This document shows, piece after piece, positions 53,118 through 62,015 of a stretch of 64,000 nucleotides of DNA. The notes beneath the pieces were generated by a model, which was not told where the DNA came from, ran no database searches, and saw nothing but the letters and a program-made list of their open reading frames with translations. The stretch spans positions 1,240,001-1,304,000 of the forward strand of contig OZ243949.1 of the NCBI GenBank assembly GCA_965214305.1, given 5' to 3'. The DNA is from Azophilus sp965214305 (GTDB taxonomy: Bacteria; Pseudomonadota; Gammaproteobacteria; Pseudomonadales; Azotimanducaceae). The position numbers and the translations under genes are program-made. The first letter of the stretch is position 1, and every line of letters begins with the position of its first letter.

Positions 53118-53843
53118 ATGCCGCGTATTCGCGTAATCACCTTCGACCTTGACAACACGCTTTGGGATCTAACGACCGTTATTGCCGATGCGGAGCGGCG
53201 CATGGTGGCTTGGCTTGACGAACAGGTGCCCGAAGCGGCAACGCTGTATCGGGACGGCAGCACGGTACCTGAGATTCGAGCGGGGTTGATCGAAGAGCAG
53301 CCCGCCATCGTGCATGACGTTTCCCGGCTTCGGGAAGAGCTGCTCTACCGTTGCATGGGCCGGGCCGGATTTGCCGAAGCACCGGCTCGCGATTTGGCAA
53401 GGCGGGCATTCACCCTATTTCTCGACGCGCGACACGAAGTCGAATTCTTCACCGGCGCCTTCAATGTCTTGGAACGGTTATCGCGTAACTACAGGCTCGG
53501 CTCACTGACCAACGGCAATGCGGACCCGAAACGGCTCAAGCTCGACCGCTATTTCGCGTTCAGCTTTTCCGCCGCCTCGGTAGGCGCTAGCAAACCGGCC
53601 CCGGCCATGTTCGAGAAGGTGCTCAGCCACAACGGGGTGCGGGCGCACGAAACCATCCATGTCGGCGACCATCCGGTTGATGACATCGAGGGAGCGGCCA
53701 ATGTTGGCATGCACACCATTTGGACTAGGGGCCCACATCAGCGAACGACCTTCGCAACGGCAACGCGAACGGAGCCGACCCTTAAAATCGAGCAGCTTGA
53801 CGAGTTGGAGGATGCCGTCCGCGCCATTGAGGAGCTTCCGTGA
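53118..53843 (+). CDS. HAD-superfamily phosphatase, YigB-like
   Basis: 241 residues. HAD motif I FDLDNTLWD, motif II SLTNGN, Lys in GASKPAPAMF and motif IV VGDHPVDDIEGA are all present with an alpha-helical cap between I and II. In many gammaproteobacteria a YigB (FMN or aminopyrimidine phosphatase) gene lies just after xerC. Here it is next to xerC but convergent, so orientation has changed. Substrate by homology: a riboflavin-pathway intermediate or FMN; not certain. Confidence 0.85.
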   Translation: MPRIRVITFDLDNTLWDLTTVIADAERRMVAWLDEQVPEAATLYRDGSTVPEIRAGLIEEQPAIVHDVSRLREELLYRCMGRAGFAEAPARDLARRAFTLFLDARHEVEFFTGAFNVLERLSRNYRLGSLTNGNADPKRLKLDRYFAFSFSAASVGASKPAPAMFEKVLSHNGVRAHETIHVGDHPVDDIEGAANVGMHTIWTRGPHQRTTFATATRTEPTLKIEQLDELEDAVRAIEELP

Positions 53844-53927
53844 ATCGGCCACCAACGCACCCGGAGGGAACAGGGCCAAGCGGAGCAAGTGCATCGGCCT
53901 GTGCCAGGCTCCTAGCGACCGTAACCG

Positions 53928-54806
53928 CTACTCGGTCTGCTTCGCGGCCCGTGGGTGGGCGGTATCGTAGACTTTGGCCAAATGCTGGAAATCCAAGTGC
54001 GTGTAGATTTGCGTGGTGGCGATGTCCGCGTGCCCGAGCAATTCCTGTACGGCGCGCAAGTCACCGGACGATTCCAACAGGTGGCTGGCAAAACTGTGGC
54101 GCAACATGTGCGGATGCAATACGTTGCTGCCCAACTGCGCACCGCCCAAGCGCTTGAGGCGTTGCTGTACCGTGCGCGGGTTGATCCGCCGCTCACCCCG
54201 GCCGGTGAACAGGGGTGCCTTGTAATCGACCGGGCCGCGCTCGGCCAGCCAATTCTCGATCGCCACGATACAGGGACGACCTAGGGGAACCCGACGCACC
54301 TTGTTGCCCTTGCCGGTGACGGTGACAAAACCGCCCCGAAGGTCCAAGTGCTTGAGGTCAATACCCACCAACTCCGCCAAGCGCACACCACTGCCATAGA
54401 AGAGTTCCAGCATGGCCAGGTCGCGCTTACCGCGCGCCGTTTTGGCCTCGAACTCGAAGAGCCGTGCGGTCTTATCCGCATCCAGGGCGCGGGGCAGCTT
54501 GTTGCGCGCTTTCGGGGCCCTCGCATGCGCCGCCGGATTCAGGCTGACCAAGCCCTGCTTCTCAAGGTAACTGAAGAAACGCCGCACACTGGAAAGCATG
54601 CGTTGCAGAGTACGGGGGCTCAGCCCCTTGGCGTGCCATTTGGCGATGCAGGCGGCAATGTGATGCGGCTGAACCTCGGTCCAAGCCACCTCCAGCTCGG
54701 CGAGCAGCGCCGCTAAATCACGCCGGTAGGCGGCCAGGGTGTTCTCGGAATAGCGCTTCTGAATTCTCAGATAGTTGAGAAAATCGCCAATCCTTGCATC
54801 CATCAA
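53928..54806 (-). CDS. xerC: Tyrosine recombinase XerC
   Basis: 292 residues. The N-terminal SAM-like core-binding domain covers residues 5-90. Catalytic residues are Arg in YGSGVRLAEL, Lys in TGKGNKVRRV, HMLRHSFASHLL (His and Arg), LLGHADI (His) and Tyr in TQIYTHLDF. It works with XerD at dif to resolve chromosome dimers. Upstream is DUF484, as usual. A family A fragment (GGCTCCTAG at about 53907) lies in the gap to the HAD gene. Confidence 0.95.
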   Translation of the reverse strand: MMDARIGDFLNYLRIQKRYSENTLAAYRRDLAALLAELEVAWTEVQPHHIAACIAKWHAKGLSPRTLQRMLSSVRRFFSYLEKQGLVSLNPAAHARAPKARNKLPRALDADKTARLFEFEAKTARGKRDLAMLELFYGSGVRLAELVGIDLKHLDLRGGFVTVTGKGNKVRRVPLGRPCIVAIENWLAERGPVDYKAPLFTGRGERRINPRTVQQRLKRLGGAQLGSNVLHPHMLRHSFASHLLESSGDLRAVQELLGHADIATTQIYTHLDFQHLAKVYDTAHPRAAKQTE

Positions 54807-54808
54807 GC

Positions 54809-54868
54809 GCTCCCAGGAGCCTCTGGCTGCGAAAGTCGCGAAAGCGAAAATCCGCGCTCATAGGTTCC
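54809..54868. repeat. Repeat family A copy
   Basis: CCCAGGAGCCTCTGGCTGCG then AAAGTCGCGAAAGCGAAAA matches the consensus. It fills the gap between DUF484 and xerC and starts at the xerC start codon. Confidence 0.7.
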
Positions 54869-54934
54869 GTCGGCCGGTCGATTGAGGCGAATATCATGCC
54901 ATATTCAACGACATCAAGCAGCCGACGGGACGGG

Positions 54935-55576
54935 TTAATCCAAGCGATCAATGATGCGTCCGAGCACATCGGCAATGTAACTGACAAAGTAGGTGTCGAG
55001 GTCACGCGTAAAGCGGCCGGTGTCTCGGCTGCCCACCGCCAGGCAGCCCGGACCGCGGTTTAGCGACAGCGGCAACAACACCGCACTGCCGTCCGTTTCG
55101 TGGGTCTGCATGGGGAACAGGGCCTGCAACTCAGCAGCCCGCAGCGTGGCGCACACCGGCATGGTCCCGCGCACAAAAGGTTCGAAGGGGCCGTCCTGCC
55201 GGTAGTCGCGAATGTGGTCGTAGATGGCGTAGTGGTTTTGCACATGGCAACACACATAATCCGCGTTGAAATCGACGAGCATGTTGGTGGCCAACACCTC
55301 GTTGAGGTCGTGCCAACTGTGGATGTCAAGCAACGTCAGGGTAAGCGAACGCACCTTGGCGAACAGTTCGTCGTTGTTGCGCGCGGTTTGCAACAGCAGG
55401 TTCATGCGGCGGCGCATGCCCAGCATGCGCTCACGCAGCACTTCCACTTGCCGCTCAATGAGCGATATGGCCTCGCCCGAAGCATGGCCGACTTTGATAT
55501 CGGAGAGTAGGTTGCTGTGTACCTCAAAGAACTCCGGGTGCGTTTTCAGATACTCGACAACCTGATTATCGTCCAT
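54935..55576 (-). CDS. DUF484 family protein
   Basis: 213 residues from the ATG at 55576 (MDDNQVVEYLKTHPEFFEVH); an in-frame ATG at 55630 would overlap dapF by 37 bp. A helix-rich region ending RRMNLLLQTARNND leads into a GAF-like fold (ALFPMQTHETDGSAVLLPLS). The function is unknown, but it is nearly always between dapF and xerC. It is small, soluble and lacks membrane segments. Confidence 0.88.
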   Translation of the reverse strand: MDDNQVVEYLKTHPEFFEVHSNLLSDIKVGHASGEAISLIERQVEVLRERMLGMRRRMNLLLQTARNNDELFAKVRSLTLTLLDIHSWHDLNEVLATNMLVDFNADYVCCHVQNHYAIYDHIRDYRQDGPFEPFVRGTMPVCATLRAAELQALFPMQTHETDGSAVLLPLSLNRGPGCLAVGSRDTGRFTRDLDTYFVSYIADVLGRIIDRLD

Positions 55577-55593
55577 GTGGAAAAACAAGCCCT

Positions 55594-56442
55594 CTATTGG
55601 GTTGGGGGTGATGTGTGAGTTGGCAAACAACCCTCGTAGACCATCGCGGCGGGGCCGGCCATTTTAACCGCCGCACCGGGGCCCTTCCAATCGATATGCA
55701 CCTCGCCGCCGGGCAAGGATACCTTGACCGTACCATCCAGCTTGCCCTTCAAGCGGCCGGCAACCACCGCCGCGCAGGCACCGGTGCCGCAGGCCGGGGT
55801 TTCGCCGACGCCGCGTTCGTATACGCGCAGACGGACGAAGCCACGATCAACCACCTCGCAGAAACCGATATTGGCACCCCGGGGGAAGCGCGGGTGGACG
55901 GTGAGCGCACCGCCAACGGTCGGCACCGCCGCCGCCGATACCTTATCCACAAACAGCACCCCGTGGGGATTGCCCATGGCAACCGGCGTCACCTCAAAGC
56001 GCTCTTGGCCCACCTCAAGGGTATGGCTGAGTCGGTCCAGCTCGGTTCTGAAAGGAACATCGTCGGGATGCGTGGAGGGAATGCCCATATCCACCCGCAC
56101 ACCCCGGCCGAGTAGCATCGTGCGAATACGCCCGGCATCGGTTTGCAAATCCAATTCGGGCTTGGGGCTCAGGTTTGCGGCCTGAACGAATTGGGCGATA
56201 CAGCGGACACCGTTGCCGCACTGTTCGGCCGGGCTACCGTCGGCGTTGTAGATGCGCAACCAGAAATCGGCATTGGGCTCGGTGGGCGGCTCAAGCGCCA
56301 ATAATTGATCGAACCCCACACCCGTGCGCCGGTTCGACCAGCGCCGCACTTCATCCGGCACGATTTGGTGTTCCTGGGTGACCAGATCAACGATCATGAA
56401 GTCGTTGCCGAGCGCGTGCATTTTTGCGAAACGAAGTGTCAT
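55594..56442 (-). CDS. dapF: Diaminopimelate epimerase
   Basis: 282 residues starting MTLRFAKMHALGNDFMIVD. The two catalytic Cys are in EQCGNGVRCIAQF (near residue 75) and ETPACGTGACAAVV (near 220). It turns LL-DAP into meso-DAP for lysine and peptidoglycan. It starts 10 bp after lysA, so the two are co-transcribed. A C-terminal extension of about 15 residues (PTHTSPPTQ) is slightly longer than usual. Confidence 0.96.
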   Translation of the reverse strand: MTLRFAKMHALGNDFMIVDLVTQEHQIVPDEVRRWSNRRTGVGFDQLLALEPPTEPNADFWLRIYNADGSPAEQCGNGVRCIAQFVQAANLSPKPELDLQTDAGRIRTMLLGRGVRVDMGIPSTHPDDVPFRTELDRLSHTLEVGQERFEVTPVAMGNPHGVLFVDKVSAAAVPTVGGALTVHPRFPRGANIGFCEVVDRGFVRLRVYERGVGETPACGTGACAAVVAGRLKGKLDGTVKVSLPGGEVHIDWKGPGAAVKMAGPAAMVYEGCLPTHTSPPTQ

Positions 56443-56452
56443 GGCCGGCAGT

Positions 56453-57712
56453 TCATTGGCTCTGTTCGGGCATCTCAAGGCGCCACTGGTCGCGAATGTT
56501 CTCACGGCGCCGGACCACGCGAAAAGCACCGTTTTCGACCAATACTTCGGCGGGTCGCCCCCGGGCATTGTAGTTGGAACTGAGCGCCATGCCGTAGGCG
56601 CCCGCCATACGCACCGCCAGCAGATCGCCCGCCGCGAGAGCTAATTCGCGGTCGTGGGCCAGAAAGTCGCCGGTTTCGCAGACGGGGCCGACGATATCCC
56701 AAGTGTCGCGCAACGCATTCGCCCCTGCCGGGGATACCACCCGTTCGACGGCGTGCCAGGCACCGTAGATGGCGGGGCGCAGTAGATCGTTCATGGCGGC
56801 ATCGACCACGGCGAAGTTGCGTTCCCCCGGGGCATTCGCCAGCTTCAGATATTCGACTCGGGTGAGCAATACGCCAGCCATCGCCGTGAGCAATCGCCCG
56901 GGTTCAATCATCAGGCGCTGCCGCCGTCCCGCCATACGCGCGCTGACCGCCTCGCCCAAGGCCGCCAGATCGAGCGGCGCCTCGTTTTGGTAGGTGACGC
57001 CGAAGCCACCGCCAATGTCGATATGCTCAACACGCACACCCTCAGCCTCCAAGACATCGGCAATCTTCAGCAAACCATCCAAGGCTTGCAGATAAGGTTC
57101 AACCGATGCGACCTGGGAGCCGATATGGCAGGCGATGCCACGCACCGACAACCAGGGGTGTTGTTGCGCAAAATGATACAAACCGAGGGCCGCATCGCCA
57201 CCAACCCCGAACTTGCTCGCCTGCAAACCCGTTGCCAGATAGGGATGGGTAACCGGATCCACGTCCGGATTGACGCGCACGGCCACCGGCGCAGCACGTT
57301 GCAATAACTCCGCCTGAGCCGCCAAGCGGTGCAATTCCGCTTCGCTCTCCACATTGAAACAGCCGATTTCCAGTTTCAAAGCGAGGTCAATCTCGGCGAT
57401 GGATTTGCCCACGCCCGAGAAAACGACGGACGCGGGCGCACCGCCGGCAGCGACAACCCGCTGCAATTCGCCGCCGGAAACGATATCGAAACCCGTCCCC
57501 AGTGCGTGCATCCGGCTCAATACGCCCAGGTTGGCATTGGCCTTGACGGCATAGCAAATCTTCGCGGCGGGAAAGGCGCGCCGCAAGGACGCGCATTGGG
57601 CGGCAATGGCCTCGGCGGAATAGACGTAGGTCGGTGTGCCGACGGCATCCGCAACCTCAAGCAACGATACCGAGCCAGCATGCAACACGCCCTCACGAAG
57701 CTGGAAAGACAT
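56453..57712 (-). CDS. lysA: Diaminopimelate decarboxylase
   Basis: 419 residues. The PLP Lys lies in AKICYAVKANANLGV; GFDIVSGGEL and GIACHIGSQV follow. The PLP-phosphate loop is HIDIGGGFGV and the substrate Cys is in VGPVCETGDFLA. It converts meso-DAP to lysine. The gene lies between lptM (15 bp upstream) and dapF, the standard gammaproteobacterial order. Confidence 0.96.
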   Translation of the reverse strand: MSFQLREGVLHAGSVSLLEVADAVGTPTYVYSAEAIAAQCASLRRAFPAAKICYAVKANANLGVLSRMHALGTGFDIVSGGELQRVVAAGGAPASVVFSGVGKSIAEIDLALKLEIGCFNVESEAELHRLAAQAELLQRAAPVAVRVNPDVDPVTHPYLATGLQASKFGVGGDAALGLYHFAQQHPWLSVRGIACHIGSQVASVEPYLQALDGLLKIADVLEAEGVRVEHIDIGGGFGVTYQNEAPLDLAALGEAVSARMAGRRQRLMIEPGRLLTAMAGVLLTRVEYLKLANAPGERNFAVVDAAMNDLLRPAIYGAWHAVERVVSPAGANALRDTWDIVGPVCETGDFLAHDRELALAAGDLLAVRMAGAYGMALSSNYNARGRPAEVLVENGAFRVVRRRENIRDQWRLEMPEQSQ

Positions 57713-57727
57713 GCCCCGCTATCTCAG

Positions 57728-57952
57728 CTACCGCCAGCTTTCGTCGCGAGGTTGCTGGAGTCCGCGGTAGGAAGTTGGTGAAACAAGTTGGCCGTGCGCC
57801 GGAAACCGGGCGGCGCTGTCCGGCGCAAGGCTCCATTGCCACCCGTATACAGGCAACAAGCCAGCCTCTTCCGGTTCCGGCAGCGACAACGGCCCTTTCT
57901 GCCCGCAGGAGGCAACCCAGCCGGAAATCAATAACAGTGCCAACCAGCGCAT
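57728..57952 (-). CDS. lptM: LPS-assembly accessory lipoprotein LptM (YifL-type)
   Basis: 74 residues. A short signal ends at lipobox VASC (Cys16), followed by the family start CGQKGPLSLPEPEE. LptM helps LptD mature its disulfides in the outer-membrane LPS translocon. Location directly before lysA is diagnostic. The C-terminal 35 residues are not conserved in the family and may be lineage-specific. Confidence 0.88.
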   Translation of the reverse strand: MRWLALLLISGWVASCGQKGPLSLPEPEEAGLLPVYGWQWSLAPDSAARFPAHGQLVSPTSYRGLQQPRDESWR

Positions 57953-58029
57953 TTAGTCCACCTATCTCACTAAGCCGCTTGTCGATTTTAGAAATCCAGC
58001 ATGTTCAGCGGCGCACCTTGCCACCGGGC

Positions 58030-59412
58030 TTAAATGCGTTGGCGGGCCGCGGCAATCGCCCGGGCCACCGCTTCCGGTGCCGTGCCGCCCGGATGTGCCC
58101 GCGCCGCCACTGAACCCTCGATATCGAGCACCTCGAATACGTCCGTACCGACCCGCTCTCCCGCCAACGATTGGAGCGTTCGCAGCGGCAAGTCCGCAAG
58201 GCTCGTGCCCGCTTCCACCGCATGGGCAACGACAAGGCCCACGGCGGCGTGGGCGTCGCGAAACGGCACACCCTTGCGCACCAGATAGTCCGCCAGGTCG
58301 GTAGCGGTAGTGAAGCCCTCCTGAGCGGCCGCGCCCATGGCCGCCGCATCCGCCCGTATATGGGGCACAAGGCCGAGCAGGGCCCTCAGGCAGCCGTCCA
58401 GGGTGTCCACCGCATCGAACAACGGTTCCTTATCCTCCTGGTTGTCCTTGTTGTAGGCGAGCGGCTGGCCTTTCATCAGCGTTAGCAGTGCCATTAGCTG
58501 ACCGTAGACGCGGCCCGCCTTGCCGCGAATCAGCTCGGGCACATCCGGATTCTTTTTCTGCGGCATGATGCTGGAGCCGGTGCAAAAGCGATCCGGCAGG
58601 TCGATGAAGCCGAAGCGCTGCGAATTCCACAAAATCAATTCCTCGCACCAGCGCGAGAAGTGCATAAGGGTCATGGCGGCCACCGCGCAGAATTCAATGG
58701 CGAAATCCCGGTCGCTGACGGCATCGAGAGAATTGGCGGCAATCGCGTCGAAACCCAACTCCGCGGCGACCATCCCGCGGTCGATGGGAAAGGTCGTGCC
58801 GGCCAGCGCACCGGCACCGAGCGGCAGAACATTAACCCTTGCCCGGCACTCGATGAGGCGATCACGATCACGCAGCAACATTTCAAACCAAGCGAGCAGA
58901 TGGTGCCCAAAGGTTACCGGTTGTGCCGCCTGCAAATGGGTTAAACCGGGCATGACGGTGGCGACATGCTGTTCCGCCAAATCAAGCAGCGCGCCGAGCA
59001 GCGCCTTTTCCCGCGCAACGAGCCGGTCGATGGCATCGCGCAAATACAGGCGGATATCGGTGGCGACCTGATCGTTGCGAGAGCGCCCCGTATGCAGTTT
59101 CTTGCCCGTCTCGCCAATCAATTCGATAAGGCGGGCCTCGACATTCATATGCACATCTTCGCGGTCGAGGCGCCAGGCAAAGCCGCCGGCGTCGATTTCC
59201 TCAAGAATCTGCCGCAAACCCGCGACGATTTGCGTCACTTCCCCGGCGTCCAGCACCCCAACACGGCCGAGCATGTGGCAATGCGCGATAGAACCGCGAA
59301 TATCCTGCCGATACAGGCGTCGATCAAAAGATACCGACGCGGTGAACGCCTCGACAAACTCATCGGGCGGCTCCCGCAGCCGCGCGTATTGATGGCCGGG
59401 TTCCGAATCCAT
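58030..59412 (-). CDS. argH: Argininosuccinate lyase
   Basis: 460 residues. The signature is GSSIMPQKKNPDVPELIRGK near residue 279. THLQAAQPVTFGHHLLAWFE with the catalytic His lies in the middle region. It cleaves argininosuccinate to arginine and fumarate. N-terminal extension MDSEPGHQYARLREPPDE is somewhat unusual in sequence but the length is normal. It stands alone, with no arg genes beside it. Confidence 0.96.
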   Translation of the reverse strand: MDSEPGHQYARLREPPDEFVEAFTASVSFDRRLYRQDIRGSIAHCHMLGRVGVLDAGEVTQIVAGLRQILEEIDAGGFAWRLDREDVHMNVEARLIELIGETGKKLHTGRSRNDQVATDIRLYLRDAIDRLVAREKALLGALLDLAEQHVATVMPGLTHLQAAQPVTFGHHLLAWFEMLLRDRDRLIECRARVNVLPLGAGALAGTTFPIDRGMVAAELGFDAIAANSLDAVSDRDFAIEFCAVAAMTLMHFSRWCEELILWNSQRFGFIDLPDRFCTGSSIMPQKKNPDVPELIRGKAGRVYGQLMALLTLMKGQPLAYNKDNQEDKEPLFDAVDTLDGCLRALLGLVPHIRADAAAMGAAAQEGFTTATDLADYLVRKGVPFRDAHAAVGLVVAHAVEAGTSLADLPLRTLQSLAGERVGTDVFEVLDIEGSVAARAHPGGTAPEAVARAIAAARQRI

Positions 59413-59553
59413 GTGGCGAATTATAACGAGATATCCATGCCAGGAATCACCGGAATCGGTGGCATATCAGTTTGCATTGCCTGGGGTTTGGGCGTAGCCC
59501 CAACCGTAGGAGCCGCCACCCCAAAAACCCCACCGGCAAAATCGCGCCATTAA

Positions 59554-61707
59554 TCAGCGTCTGAGGGCATGAAACTTGCCAACCCAACGTAATGCCGCCT
59601 CGGGCGCATGCGCCCGGCGCCAGGCACCGGCGGCGAATTTGTTGGCCTCGGCGAGCGTCGGATAGATATGAATCGTGCCCATCAGCTTCTTCAGGCCAAT
59701 ACCCTGTTTCATCGCAAGAATAAACTCGGCAATGAGGTCGCCCGCATGGTGGCCGACAATGGTGACGCCCAAAATGCGATCTTTGCCCGGCGGTGTAAGC
59801 ACCTTGACAAAGCCATAGCCCTCACCGTCCGCAAGGGCGCGGTCGAGACCATCGAGTTCGAAGCGCGTCACCTCCACCTCAACCTCCCGCTGCGCGGCTT
59901 CCTGCTCGTTGAGCCCGACACGCGCCACCTCGGGATCGGTGAAGGTGGTCCAGGGAATCACCGAATAGTCCACCCGGAAACGACGAAATAAACCGAACAG
60001 CGCATTAACAGACGCATACCAGGCCTCGTGCGAGGCGGTGTGGGTGAATTGATAGGGGCCAATAACGTCGCCACAGGCGTAGATACTCGGGATGTTGGTG
60101 CGTAGATACTCATCCACCGCAACGGCACCCCGGTCGGTGAGGGCAACGCCAAGCTCCTCCAAACCCAAGTGGGCAGTATTGGGCGCACGGCCCACAGCCA
60201 CGAGCAACAGATCGAAGGGTACGACCAATTCCGCGCCGCTCGGGTCGATGCAGACCAGACGCTTGCCGCCGTCGGTCTCGACACGCTCCGCACGATGTCC
60301 GGTAAGTACTCGAATGCCCTCTTCGCCGAAACGGGCCTGTATGAGTTCGATAACGTCAACGTCCTCGCGCATCAGCAGATGGGGAGCCTGCTCGATCTGG
60401 GTGACCTCCGAACCCAGGCGCCGGAACGCCTGCGCCATCTCACAGCCAATCGGGCCTCCGCCGAGCACGATCAGCCGTTCCGGCAACTCACGCAAGTCCC
60501 AAATGGTGTCCGAGGTGTAATAGCCGCATTCCGCCAACCCCGGAATAGGCGGCACGAAGGGTGTGCCGCCGGTCGCGATAATGATGTTGCGCGCACTGAG
60601 CTCCCGGTTCTCCCCATCGGTGCCCGCAACACGCACCGTCCACGGCGACGTGATGGTGGCATCGCCCAGGACGCAATCCACCCCCAGCCCGGTGTAGCGT
60701 TCGACCGAGTCGTGCGGCTCAATGCGACGGATGATGGACTGCACACGCGCCATGACATCGGCGAAGTCAAAGTCGACGCGGGCACTGCGGAAACCAAACT
60801 CCGAAGCTCGGTTCATGTAGGAGAGCATCTTGGCCGAGCGCAGCAGCGACTTGCTCGGTACGCAACCGGTGTTCAGGCAATCGCCGCCCATGCGATGGCG
60901 TTCGATCAGCGTGACCCGCGCCTTCACCGTGGCGGCGATGAGCGAGGCGACCAACCCTCCGGAACCCGCGCCAATAACGATCAGGTTATTGTCGAAACGA
61001 CGCGGCCGCGAAAAACGACGCAGCACGGCGCGAGCGCGAAACCAGCCAAGCGCCTTCTTCGCCAACAGTGGGAAAACGCCGAGTAGTGTAAAGGAGATAA
61101 TCAGGCCCGGCGTCAAAATGCCGTCCAACGACAGCGATTCGATCTGTACGAGCTGCGCACCGGCGTTCACATAGACAACCGTGCCGGCCAACATGCCAAT
61201 CTGACTAACCCAATAGAAGCGCCAAGCGGATAGGGGCGTCAGCGACATGGCCAAGTTGATGGCGAAGAACGGGATGGCCGGCACCAGGCGCAGGGCGAAA
61301 AGATAGAAGGCACCATCTTTTTCAATGCCGCGATCAATGACCTCAAGCTGACGCTTGAAACGGGAACGCACGGCGTCGGCGAACAGGAAACGCGCCAAAA
61401 GAAAAGCCAGGGTAGCGCCAAGGGAACTGGCGAAGGAAATCAACAGAGTACCCTGGGCGAGACCGAATATGGCACCGCCAGCGAGGGTGAGAATGGCCGC
61501 TCCGGGCAGCGATAGCCCCGTGGCGATGACATAGACCACGAAAAAGATCGCCGCCGTCAGTAAAGGATTGGCCTCCCGGAAGCCGCTGATGGTTTCCCAT
61601 TGGGCCTGCAGGGCCGCAACGGTAAGAAAGCGGTCCAAATCCAACGCGAAAAAAAGCGCCACGGCCACAAGCAACGCCAACAGCAGCGCGATTTGTTTTC
61701 CCCTCAT
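59554..61707 (-). CDS. Fusion of TVP38/TMEM64 (VTT domain) membrane protein with mercuric-reductase-like flavoprotein
   Basis: 717 residues. Residues 1-235 form about six membrane segments of the VTT/SNARE-associated type (VYVIATGLSLPGAAILTLAGG). From residue 240 a pyridine nucleotide-disulfide oxidoreductase follows: FAD loop NLIVIGAGSGGLVASLIAAT, redox disulfide GGDCLNTGCVPSK, NAD region LIVLGGGPIGCEMAQAF, and the C-terminal dimerisation domain with HIYPTLAEANKFAAG. No CxxC heavy-metal domain is seen, so the substrate need not be mercury. It may be a membrane-anchored dihydrolipoamide-type or quinone-linked reductase. The fusion itself is known in databases but of unclear function. Confidence 0.9.
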   Translation of the reverse strand: MRGKQIALLLALLVAVALFFALDLDRFLTVAALQAQWETISGFREANPLLTAAIFFVVYVIATGLSLPGAAILTLAGGAIFGLAQGTLLISFASSLGATLAFLLARFLFADAVRSRFKRQLEVIDRGIEKDGAFYLFALRLVPAIPFFAINLAMSLTPLSAWRFYWVSQIGMLAGTVVYVNAGAQLVQIESLSLDGILTPGLIISFTLLGVFPLLAKKALGWFRARAVLRRFSRPRRFDNNLIVIGAGSGGLVASLIAATVKARVTLIERHRMGGDCLNTGCVPSKSLLRSAKMLSYMNRASEFGFRSARVDFDFADVMARVQSIIRRIEPHDSVERYTGLGVDCVLGDATITSPWTVRVAGTDGENRELSARNIIIATGGTPFVPPIPGLAECGYYTSDTIWDLRELPERLIVLGGGPIGCEMAQAFRRLGSEVTQIEQAPHLLMREDVDVIELIQARFGEEGIRVLTGHRAERVETDGGKRLVCIDPSGAELVVPFDLLLVAVGRAPNTAHLGLEELGVALTDRGAVAVDEYLRTNIPSIYACGDVIGPYQFTHTASHEAWYASVNALFGLFRRFRVDYSVIPWTTFTDPEVARVGLNEQEAAQREVEVEVTRFELDGLDRALADGEGYGFVKVLTPPGKDRILGVTIVGHHAGDLIAEFILAMKQGIGLKKLMGTIHIYPTLAEANKFAAGAWRRAHAPEAALRWVGKFHALRR

Positions 61708-61764
61708 GCCTAACTCCTCTTACATTGTGTGTGCCCTCGCAGCCGAGCACTGTTCTGCGCGAGC

Positions 61765-61926
61765 TAGGAGCCTGCGCCCCAGGAATTCACGGCTGCAAAT
61801 CCGCTTCCGCTCGCCCCTTTGAACGTTCGATTTCGTCAAATATGACTCGATATTCTCCTCAATCGCCCGTCCAAAGGGACGGCGGCATCGAATTTTCGCT
61901 TTCGCGACTTCCTGCGGCGGCAAGCA
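61765..61926. repeat. Two fragments of repeat family A
   Basis: CTAGGAGCCTGCGCCCCAGG begins at about 61765, and the inverted TTTTCGCTTTCGCGACTTCC is at about 61892-61911. They occupy the 308-bp gap between the divergent fusion gene and hemC, and could affect both promoters. No gene is seen in the gap. Confidence 0.65.
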
Positions 61927-62015
61927 ACGAACATCTTGCGTCGATGGTGCTTGAACTTGCAAATGTAATCGCGTCACGGCATACAAGCGCTCCGCATACC
62001 GACATCAGGAAGCGC

